From: IMCC26077 sp044344975
GTDB taxonomy: Bacteria; Actinomycetota; Actinomycetes; Nanopelagicales; Nanopelagicaceae
Direction of reading: 5' to 3'
Length of the DNA stretch: 5,592 bases
Assembly: GCA_044344975.1 (NCBI GenBank)
Contig: JBIJBY010000084.1
Location: 1-5,592, forward strand
The translations under genes and the position numbers were made by a program. Shown here one piece after another: positions 1 through 4,465 of the stretch. The notes under the pieces were generated by a model. That model searched no databases. It was not told the origin of the DNA and saw nothing but the letters and a program-made list of their open reading frames with translations. Each line of letters begins with the position of its first letter. The stretch's first letter is position 1.

Positions 1-1
1 C

Positions 2-205
2 GAGGCAGCACTTGCTGCTAACGGCGCAAAGCTTCAGACCGCGCTTGCTGGCAAGACCATCAAGGTTTCAGTCAACTCTGCAATGAAAATCGACCTTGGT
101 GATTACAACAAGATGAAAGATCCACGGGTCATCACAGCGGATATCAACCGTGGCAATCTCCAAATTGCCCACGCAATAAACGCAGTGTTAATGCCTACCA
201 AGTAA
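2..205 (+). CDS. Fasciclin (FAS1) domain protein, C-terminal fragment
   Basis: This is the last 67 codons of a gene that begins left of the window; the reading frame starts at base 2 and ends in TAA at 203-205. The visible end has the shape of the last part of a FAS1 domain: a TALAGKTIKVSV strand region, a short N-x-A-M-K-I-D-L strand, and a terminal block with ITADI, NRGNLQIAHAINAVLMP. That block matches the family's conserved H2 region (usually I-x-x-x-N-G-x-I-H-x-I-D-x-V-L-x-P). Here the usual N-G-x-I-H reads N-L-Q-I-A-H, a small deviation. FAS1 domains are secreted or surface-anchored modules linked to adhesion; in actinobacteria they are typically single-domain exported proteins or lipoproteins. 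The N-terminus, and so any signal peptide, is not visible. The protein ends three residues after the domain, so nothing follows the FAS1 fold. A strong terminator lies 11 bp downstream. Confidence 0.82.
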   Translation, partial: EAALAANGAKLQTALAGKTIKVSVNSAMKIDLGDYNKMKDPRVITADINRGNLQIAHAINAVLMPTK

Positions 206-216
206 AAAAATCAGAT

Positions 217-255
217 AATAAGACCGCCTGCAAATGTGGGCGGTCTTATTTTTTT
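217..255 (+). terminator. Intrinsic terminator after the FAS1 gene
   Basis: A perfect 12-bp stem pairs AATAAGACCGCC (217-228) with GGCGGTCTTATT (239-250) around a 10-nt loop, and the right arm runs into seven T residues (249-255). An A-rich run before the left arm (204-210) could let it work on the opposite strand too. It lies directly between the FAS1 stop and the ribosome binding site of the next gene. Confidence 0.92.
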
Positions 256-269
256 CCCAAGGAGGAGCC

Positions 270-854
270 ATGAGGCGAGTAATTGCACTACTAGTTTCAA
301 CGCTTGCTCTCTCACTCATCCCACAGAGCGCTACAGCAAAAGATTTGAAGATCTGGGATTCACTTCAAGGGAGCAACCCCAAAGGTTATGTACTTCTGAT
401 GCGCCATGCCCTCGCACCAGGGGTCGGTGATCCCGATAATTTCTCAGTCAATGACTGCTCCACTCAGCGCAATCTCTCGCCCGAGGGAAAGCAAGATGCC
501 CGCGATATCGGCGCATGGCTTAAGCGACAGAAGGTGAAGATTTATCGGGTGGAATCGAGTCGATGGTGTCGGGCGCGCGAGACTGCGCAGCTACTTAATA
601 TCGGCAAGGTGAGAAGCAATCGAAACCTTGACTCACTCTTCCAACATTCTGACCCAAATGGCCATCCGCAAACAGCAGCAATACGTGAGCGAATCATCGA
701 TCACCGAGAGAGACGTGGTTTATTGGTTTTAGTCGGCCATTACGTCAACGTCATGGCTTTAACCGGTGTCGCGCTCGATTCTGGTGAGGGAGTTTTGGTG
801 CGCGCAAGCGCTGATGGGAAAATCGAAGTGAAGGGGCACTCCCCCGCGCCGTAA
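270..854 (+). CDS. Secreted histidine phosphatase superfamily protein
   Basis: A 194-residue exported protein of the histidine phosphatase (phosphoglycerate mutase-like) superfamily, which hydrolyses phosphomonoesters through a phospho-histidine intermediate; the substrate cannot be told from sequence. Residues 1-23 form a signal peptide (MRR, a hydrophobic core, then a likely cut after the SATA-type sequence), so it should act outside the membrane. The catalytic RH motif is VLLMRHALAP (R45-H46). A D-C-S-T-Q-R-N-L-S motif follows near 62-70, as in the small exported branch of this family. The second conserved arginine is in SSRWCRARETA (R101), and the second catalytic histidine is in VLVGHYVNVMAL (H157). 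The length is close to a minimal single-domain member. The start at 270 was chosen because AAGGAGGAG (259-267) precedes it; an in-frame ATG at 234 lies inside the terminator. No promoter is evident between terminator and gene. It converges on the YciI gene 15 bp away. Confidence 0.88.
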   Translation: MRRVIALLVSTLALSLIPQSATAKDLKIWDSLQGSNPKGYVLLMRHALAPGVGDPDNFSVNDCSTQRNLSPEGKQDARDIGAWLKRQKVKIYRVESSRWCRARETAQLLNIGKVRSNRNLDSLFQHSDPNGHPQTAAIRERIIDHRERRGLLVLVGHYVNVMALTGVALDSGEGVLVRASADGKIEVKGHSPAP

Positions 855-869
855 CTTTTGATCTCCCCG

Positions 870-1193
870 CTAGAGCAAGGGGCGTAGCTCCACTCGGCGA
901 TTGCACGCAAGGGATGCGCCGTTAGCAAGAGCCAGTGCGGCCGCTTCGTCCTTTGCCTCCACGATCCAAAAGCCACTTAGGTACTCATAGCTTTGGTGAA
1001 GAGGACCGGCGTTGACCTCTCCTCGATTATTTCGGTTATCGATTACTTTCGCCGAATCAGGAGCCGCTAGCCCGCCAGCAAAAATAAATTGCCCACGCTC
1101 GCGCAAGTCATCATTAAATGCGTCAATCGCTGCCATCTCGTCTGCGGCAGCAGTTCCGGTTTGGTTATCAATTACTGAAATTAAGAATCTCAT
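870..1193 (-). CDS. YciI-family (DGPF domain) protein
   Basis: A 107-residue cytosolic protein of the YciI/DGPF-like ferredoxin-fold family. Visible hallmarks are the N-terminal MRFLISVID strand, a helix with D-A-F-N-D-D-L-R-E-R-G at 24-34, FAGGLA at 38-43, and the C-terminal pattern G-P-L near 63-65, G-F-W-I-V-E-A (74-80), a D-E-A-A-A-L-A-L-A helix, and the closing V-E-L-R-P-L-L. The usual D-G-P-F signature is altered to A-G-P-L. Members are small dimers, some fused to sigma factors or with weak hydrolase or dehydrochlorinase activity; no precise reaction can be assigned. The stop is TAG. The start codon overlaps the DUF2256 stop as ATGA, which suggests translational coupling, and there is only a weak AGGT-like ribosome site in front of it. 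It is the last gene of a probable minus-strand operon. Confidence 0.85.
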   Translation of the reverse strand: MRFLISVIDNQTGTAAADEMAAIDAFNDDLRERGQFIFAGGLAAPDSAKVIDNRNNRGEVNAGPLHQSYEYLSGFWIVEAKDEAAALALANGASLACNRRVELRPLL

Positions 1194-1327
1194 TTGCCCG
1201 ACCTACATTTATCAGAGCAGTACTTCACGCTCTCCCAATCTCTAGCCCACTTCTTCCGCCACTCAAATTCACGCGCGCAACGAAGGCAGACCTTGGGCGC
1301 AAACCCATTCTTAATTTTCGCCTTCAT
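1190..1327 (-). CDS. DUF2256 small zinc-ribbon-like protein
   Basis: A 45-residue protein. It fits DUF2256 well: an N-terminal basic stretch, then P-K-V-C-L-R-C (C14, C17), F-E-W-R-K-K-W-A-R-D-W (21-31), V-K-Y-C-S-D-K-C-R (C37, C41), and a stop three residues later. The CxxC plus CxxxC arrangement with conserved aromatic and basic residues suggests one bound zinc and possible nucleic acid contact, but the family has no established function. The start is supported by GGAG five bases upstream of the ATG. The gene shares a four-base ATGA overlap with the YciI gene and begins 52 bp after the exported-protein gene on the same strand, so the three are probably transcribed together. I am confident that it is a real gene because its family signature spans nearly the whole length. 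Confidence 0.88.
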   Translation of the reverse strand: MKAKIKNGFAPKVCLRCAREFEWRKKWARDWESVKYCSDKCRSGK

Positions 1328-1379
1328 CGACACTCCGTTCGCGCTCGAACATCAAGAACTCATCCTCGCATCAAGGGCG

Positions 1380-1901
1380 CTAGTCGCGGAGCACCTCGCC
1401 GCGAACCTCGCGATCACCAACAGCAATGGTGATTTTGGACTTACGAAGTGAACGAACTTCCACCGTGTGTATTCCCTCTTCGGCCACATCGGAGTATCGA
1501 CCTAAATAGAGGTACGGAGTCTGGCTGTAGGGCTCAAAGAACTCAGTTCGCTCGTTGAGCTTCATTCGGACCTTCTTACCCGACGGATAGGTAAGAACCA
1601 GAGTGGGTAGTTGATTCATTTTGAGCGCGCTCTCTGGTTTGCGATCCACGATTAAGTATTGAAGGGAGAGTTGATCTCCCTCTTTCAAACCAACGCGAAA
1701 AGCACGTACCTGTTTTGCTTTGGTGAAATCGGCGCGAACGGCAAAAGAGATAGTGCCGTCAACCAGGAGCGGTCCTTTGGCAGCGGTGGAGTCAGTCGGA
1801 AGAAGTTGCACTGGTTGATGTGCATGTGCCGGCGGGGTGAGCGCCAAGGTGAGCGCGGCAATCAACGCTGAAACAAATAGGGCTCGCCTTTGCACTGCCA
1901 T
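1380..1901 (-). CDS. Exported protein of unknown function
   Basis: A 173-residue protein with a clear signal peptide: MAVQRR, a hydrophobic core at 7-22, and a likely cleavage after A27 in the P-A-H-A-H context. The mature part is about 146 residues with many alternating hydrophobic strands (ISFAVRADF, VRAFRVGL, LSLQYLIVD, TLVLTYPSG, YLYLGRYS, HTVEVRSL, KITIAVGD) and no cysteine, which suggests a small soluble beta-sandwich. Features worth noting are A-K-G-P-L-L-V-D-G-T near 41-50 and an aromatic/tyrosine patch F-F-E-P-Y-S-Q-T-P-Y-L-Y-L at 121-133. I do not recognise the family. The start at 1901 was chosen over an in-frame ATG 15 codons upstream because AAGGGAG sits six bases before it and the signal peptide then begins correctly. 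It is divergent from the MFS exporter and upstream of DUF2256-yciI. The reading frame of the exporter stays open across its 5' end, but that overlap is not coding. Confidence 0.75.
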   Translation of the reverse strand: MAVQRRALFVSALIAALTLALTPPAHAHQPVQLLPTDSTAAKGPLLVDGTISFAVRADFTKAKQVRAFRVGLKEGDQLSLQYLIVDRKPESALKMNQLPTLVLTYPSGKKVRMKLNERTEFFEPYSQTPYLYLGRYSDVAEEGIHTVEVRSLRKSKITIAVGDREVRGEVLRD

Positions 1902-1980
1902 GGAAACTCCCTTTTCGAGTAACTGCGAGAAAAACAGCAAGAGCAAAATTCTCCTGGAGTTAAGCGGTATCCGCGACTTA

Positions 1981-2016
1981 TCGACCCTGACGCCCCAGGG
2001 CGTTAGACTCCCGCAA
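1981..2016 (+). promoter_or_regulatory. Candidate leaderless promoter with palindrome for the MFS gene
   Basis: A -35-like TCGACC (1981-1986) and a -10-like TAGACT (2004-2009, fits TANNNT) are 17 bp apart. The -10 box ends seven bases before the ATG at 2017, so transcription would start at or next to the start codon. This agrees with the absence of a usable ribosome binding site there. The 17-bp spacer is almost filled by the inverted repeat ACGCCC-CA-GGGCGT (1990-2003), which extends with one mismatch to 1987-2006. This is a natural position for a repressor operator. The repressor is unknown. Confidence 0.55.
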
Positions 2017-3375
2017 ATGTCCGATTCCCAACCGAGTAGCCCTCAAAAGCAGCAGAAACAATCCCTCCTCGCCTCCATCAAAACTCAGCTCAAAGCCTCG
2101 GCAATCGACCTCTCCCTCCTTCGCAATAACAAGAACCTCGCAATTCTCTTTTACTCAGGTCTGGTCTCCCGCCTCGGCTCGATGATCACCTACGTCGCCC
2201 TCCCCTTTCAGATTAAAGAGTTAACCAACTCCTATTTAGCAGTGGGGCTCATGGGCGCCGCCGAACTGGTTCCGCTGATTGTCTTTGGTCTCTATGGCGG
2301 AGTCCTCGCCGATGCCCTCGACCGCAAGAAGCTCATCTTCATCGGCGAGATCTCGGCGCTCTTCTTCTCCGTCGTACTCCTTATTAATAGTCAGCTCGAG
2401 AACCCGAGTCTCTGGCTCCTCTACGTGGTCGCCGCCGCCTTCTCGGCAGTCAATGGCATCACCAGTCCCAGCTACAACGCCGTCATCCCCCAAATCGTCT
2501 CTCATGATGATCTACCTAAAGCGAGCGCGCTCATGGGTCTGCGTTGGCAAATGGCAGTGATCACTGGACCAGCTGCTGGCGGATTCATCATCTCTTACTG
2601 GGGAGTGGGAACGGGATACCTCGTTGATGTCATCACCTACTGCATTTCACTTGTTCTCCTCTTCCAACTTGGCACCCTCGCTCGAGGAGCAAAACGGACA
2701 CCACCTTCGGTGAGCGCGCTCGTCGATGGGATGCGTTATGCAGTCAAGCGCCAAGATTTGATGGGCACCTACCTCATCGATCTCGCCGCAATGTTCTTTG
2801 CAATGCCTACCGCGCTCTTTCCCTTCTGGGCCGAATCACTCGGCGCACCTTCTGCGCTCGGACTTTTATATTCAGCAGGAACTGTTGGCGCGCTCTTAGT
2901 CACGCTCACAAGTGGATGGACGCTACGTATCTATAACCACGGAAAAGCCATTATTTATGCTGCTTTAGCGTGGGGTTTAGCGATTGCGCTCGCCGGTTTA
3001 ATTGACTCAGTTCCATGGGTACTTTTCTGTCTCATGGTTGCCGGAGGCGCCGACCATGTCAGCGTCATCTTCCGCGCAACAATCTGGAATCAAACCATCC
3101 CGCAAGAACTTCGCGGACGACTTGCCGGTATAGAAGTCCTCTCCTACACCGTCGGTCCCATCGGCGGACAACTTCGCGCCGGTGGAATGGCAGCGATCAC
3201 TGGATTGCGTGGGGCAATTGTTGGCGGCGGATTCCTCTGCATCGCCGCAGTCGCAGCAACCTCTGCCTTCCTCCCGAAATTCCGAAAATATGATGCGCGA
3301 ACCGACGAATATGCCCTCCATGAACGGAAAGTTCGGGGCGAAATTGAGCGTGAAAAAGATTCACCGCAAGATTAA
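2017..3375 (+). CDS. MFS exporter, EntS-like (MFS_3) family
   Basis: A 452-residue integral membrane protein of the major facilitator superfamily, closest in pattern to the EntS-type group (enterobactin exporter and related drug/siderophore efflux proteins). A hydrophilic 40-residue N-tail is followed by about 12 hydrophobic segments from residue 41 to about 419. Loop 2-3 carries the MFS motif A as G-G-V-L-A-D-A-L-D-R-K-K (94-105). The S-P-S-Y-N-A-V-I-P-Q-I-V-S-H-D-D-L-P-K-A block (150-169) and the V-I-T-G-P-A-A-G-G motif (181-189) are typical of this family. The second half repeats the pattern with W-N-Q-T-I-P-Q-E-L-R-G-R-L-A-G (357-371). The C-tail (420-452) is charged and cytosolic. The substrate is not identifiable and no siderophore genes are in view, so a siderophore role is only one option. 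The start at 2017 is preferred because a -10 box stands seven bases before it; the frame stays open to 1837, but that part runs antisense to the neighbouring gene and is not membrane-like. Confidence 0.88.
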   Translation: MSDSQPSSPQKQQKQSLLASIKTQLKASAIDLSLLRNNKNLAILFYSGLVSRLGSMITYVALPFQIKELTNSYLAVGLMGAAELVPLIVFGLYGGVLADALDRKKLIFIGEISALFFSVVLLINSQLENPSLWLLYVVAAAFSAVNGITSPSYNAVIPQIVSHDDLPKASALMGLRWQMAVITGPAAGGFIISYWGVGTGYLVDVITYCISLVLLFQLGTLARGAKRTPPSVSALVDGMRYAVKRQDLMGTYLIDLAAMFFAMPTALFPFWAESLGAPSALGLLYSAGTVGALLVTLTSGWTLRIYNHGKAIIYAALAWGLAIALAGLIDSVPWVLFCLMVAGGADHVSVIFRATIWNQTIPQELRGRLAGIEVLSYTVGPIGGQLRAGGMAAITGLRGAIVGGGFLCIAAVAATSAFLPKFRKYDARTDEYALHERKVRGEIEREKDSPQD

Positions 3376-3421
3376 CCCCGAAAAAAGTTGGTGAAGGCAC
3401 AAAAGTTGGAAAAAAATACTG

Positions 3422-3462
3422 TGCGACACGACACAAATTTTTCTTCTCATATGCTGGAACTT
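3422..3462 (+). promoter_or_regulatory. Possible promoter of the H1-like gene
   Basis: TATGCT (3450-3455) fits TANNNT, and ACGACA (3428-3433) stands 16 bp upstream as a partial -35 (four of six bases match TTGACA). Transcription would begin around 3462 and give a leader of about 70 nt. The match is modest. It is the best candidate in the AT-rich 159-bp gap after the MFS gene, where there is no obvious terminator. A direct repeat AAAAGTTGG (3383-3391 and 3401-3409) lies upstream. Confidence 0.35.
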
Positions 3463-3492
3463 CTCCCCAATATAGGGAACCATTCTCTGTAA

Positions 3493-3518
3493 CAGGTCCG
3501 GTGACGGATCGGACCCTG
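3493..3518 (+). promoter_or_regulatory. Hairpin in the leader of the H1-like gene
   Basis: GGTCCG (3495-3500) pairs perfectly with CGGACC (3510-3515) across a 9-nt loop. Two further pairs (3493-3494 with 3517-3518) form if C3516 bulges. It ends six bases before the AGGAGA ribosome binding site (3524-3529), close enough to affect ribosome access. It has no T-run, so it is not a terminator. Function is inferred from position only. Confidence 0.4.
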
Positions 3519-3534
3519 CTGACAGGAGAAATAC

Positions 3535-3840
3535 GTGGCTGCAGCCAAGAAGAAAGCAACAAAGCGCACCGCAAAGAAGGCAGCTCCAAAGCGTCGCAAG
3601 AAGGCCGCTGCAAAGAAGGCAGCTCCAAAGCGTCGTAAGAAAGCTGCTGCGAAGAAGGCAGCTCCAAAGCGCCGTAAGAAAGCTGCAAAGAAGGCAGCTC
3701 CAAAGCGCCGCAAGAAGGCAGCAAAGAAGGCAGCTCCAAAGCGTCGTAAGAAAGCCGCTAAGAAGCCAGCCGCTGCCGCAGCTGGTGCAGCAAAGCCAAA
3801 GCGTCGCCGTCGTAAGAAGGCCGCTAAGAAAGCAGCATAA
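3535..3840 (+). CDS. Histone H1-like, lysine/alanine-rich nucleoid protein
   Basis: A 101-residue, extremely basic protein built from only seven kinds of amino acid (M, A, K, R, P, T, G): 37 lysines, 15 arginines and 38 alanines by my count, with no acidic, aromatic, cysteine or aliphatic branched residue. Residues 1-15 form an A/K-rich lead-in. Residues 16-77 hold five repeats of A-A-P-K-R-R-K-K-A-A-(A)-K-K (two of 13 residues, then three of 12). A linker P-A-A-A-A-A-G-A-A and the end K-P-K-R-R-R-R-K-K-A-A-K-K-A-A follow. It resembles eukaryotic H1 tails, chlamydial Hc1/Hc2 and the C-terminal tails of actinobacterial HU proteins, and should bind DNA without sequence specificity and compact the nucleoid. 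No HU domain is attached. The start is GTG, preceded by AGGAGA with five bases between. The tail is likely disordered until bound. Serine is absent; threonines 9 and 12 are the only hydroxyl residues. Confidence 0.9.
   Translation: MAAAKKKATKRTAKKAAPKRRKKAAAKKAAPKRRKKAAAKKAAPKRRKKAAKKAAPKRRKKAAKKAAPKRRKKAAKKPAAAAAGAAKPKRRRRKKAAKKAA
3574..3765 (+). repeat. Five in-frame tandem repeats inside the H1-like gene
   Basis: The 20-mer AAGAAGGCAGCTCCAAAGCG recurs identically at 3574, 3613, 3652, 3688 and 3724, giving periods of 39, 39, 36 and 36 bp. The bases after it differ only by synonymous CGT/CGC and AAG/AAA changes plus one alanine codon gained or lost. The unit encodes A-A-P-K-R-R-K-K-A-A. The identity at silent positions points to recent duplication by slippage or recombination. 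Confidence 0.93.
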
Positions 3841-3861
3841 ATTACTGCATAATTCAATAGT

Positions 3862-3899
3862 AATTAGCCCCTATCGCCAATCGGCGGTGGGGGTTAATT
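3862..3899. terminator. Hairpin terminator between convergent H1-like and MarR genes
   Basis: A 17-bp stem, with three G-T wobbles, pairs 3862-3878 (AATTAGCCCCTATCGCC) with 3883-3899 around a four-base loop AATC. It begins 22 bp after the H1-like stop, and its last base touches the last base of the marR stop codon. Only short, interrupted T-rich runs follow on either strand, so it is a strong hairpin with a weak U-tract. It probably serves both genes. Confidence 0.75.
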
Positions 3900-4417
3900 C
3901 ATTTCTGGGTGGATGATTTTTCGCAGAGCGCGAGTTGTTCAGTAGAAATTCCTGATCGAACTTTTGAAAATATTTTCTCTAGCGTTGCTAATTCGCTGCC
4001 ACTTAAACTCTCAAGCATTCGCTCTTTAATACTCTGCGCATAATGTGGCGCAATCTTTGTGACAAGTTTCTTTCCTTTAGGTGTCAGCACGGCAAAGAGA
4101 CCGCGCTTATCTTCACTACACCTGGCGCGCTCAACCCATCCCTCATCTTCAAGAACTTTGATCCGATGCGAGAGGCGTGAGCGGGAGACCAGAGCAATCT
4201 CGGCGAGGTCGCTCATCCGCATCCGCGCCTGCGGAGCCTTGGCCAACCCATCGAGGAGCTCGTAATCGGCCAGCGAGATTCCAAACTCCCCCAAATCAAG
4301 ATCGAGGGCAGCGGTGAGCGCGCGGGTAGTCGAGATATAGCTCCGCCAAGCCGCCAACTCGCCCTCAGAGAGGTGCGAACGGGTGGAAGAGCGGGAGGCT
4401 GTTGCGCGCGCTGGCAT
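3899..4417 (-). CDS. MarR-family transcriptional regulator
   Basis: A 172-residue winged-helix DNA-binding protein. After a basic, serine-rich N-tail (1-18) come a dimerisation helix with W-R-S-Y-I (24-28), the entry G-I-S-L-A-D-Y-E-L-L-D-G-L (46-58), the helix-turn-helix M-S-D-L-A-E-I-A-L-V-S-R-S-R-L-S-H-R-I-K-V-L-E (68-90), and the wing with the family signature D-K-R-G (103-106) followed by V-L-T-P-K-G (110-115). C-terminal helices 120-158 complete the dimer interface. MarR proteins are usually ligand-responsive repressors of nearby genes, often exporters or stress genes. Targets here could be its own promoter, the peptide ABC genes 48 bp upstream or the EntS-like exporter about 0.5 kb away, but none is proven. 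No ribosome binding site precedes the ATG, whereas a -10-like box does at leaderless distance. C100 and C165 are present, but no redox role can be claimed. Confidence 0.9.
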   Translation of the reverse strand: MPARATASRSSTRSHLSEGELAAWRSYISTTRALTAALDLDLGEFGISLADYELLDGLAKAPQARMRMSDLAEIALVSRSRLSHRIKVLEDEGWVERARCSEDKRGLFAVLTPKGKKLVTKIAPHYAQSIKERMLESLSGSELATLEKIFSKVRSGISTEQLALCEKSSTQK

Positions 4418-4450
4418 AGCAAGAAGGGTAACGACTTATTGAACTTTCAA
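4418..4450 (-). promoter_or_regulatory. Candidate leaderless marR promoter with palindromic site
   Basis: On the minus strand TACCCT (plus-strand 4425-4430; fits TANNNT) ends seven bases before the marR ATG, and no Shine-Dalgarno sequence is present. TTGAAA (plus-strand 4445-4450) is a good -35 match but only 14 bp away, which is short, so the promoter is uncertain. That -35 lies inside a 12-bp palindrome TTGAA-CT-TTCAA (4439-4450), whose TTG...CAA form resembles many MarR operators and would allow self-repression. Confidence 0.4.
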
Positions 4451-4465
4451 CTACTGGAGCGTTCG

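Noticed and set aside
234..269. Upstream in-frame ATG giving a phosphatase 12 residues longer
   Set aside because: It lies inside the terminator hairpin, has no ribosome site, and would put non-signal residues before an otherwise standard signal peptide.
866..883. CCCC...GGGG hairpin between the convergent phosphatase and YciI genes
   Set aside because: Only four to five pairs and no T-run; too weak to call a terminator.
1337..1350. Palindrome GTTCG-CGCT-CGAAC upstream of the DUF2256 gene
   Set aside because: Five-bp arms only, and the half-sites are in the opposite order to a LexA (SOS) box; probably chance, although it lies just before the ribosome site.
1837..2016. 60-codon N-terminal extension of the MFS exporter
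   Set aside because: It runs antisense to the start of the exported-protein gene and through the promoter-like elements; its sequence is not family-like.
3451..3492. 13-codon ORF MLELLPNIGNHSL in the H1-like leader as a leader peptide
   Set aside because: It has no ribosome site, and its ATG overlaps the candidate -10 box, so it would not be transcribed from that promoter.
3574..3765. CRISPR-like appearance of regular repeats
   Set aside because: The units are contiguous, in-frame and coding, with no unique spacers and no cas genes.
3447..3857. Long minus-strand frames rich in Ala/Phe/Arg or Leu/Ser repeats opposite the H1-like gene
   Set aside because: They are the complement of the lysine-rich repeat codons and arise simply because those repeats contain no stops on the other strand.
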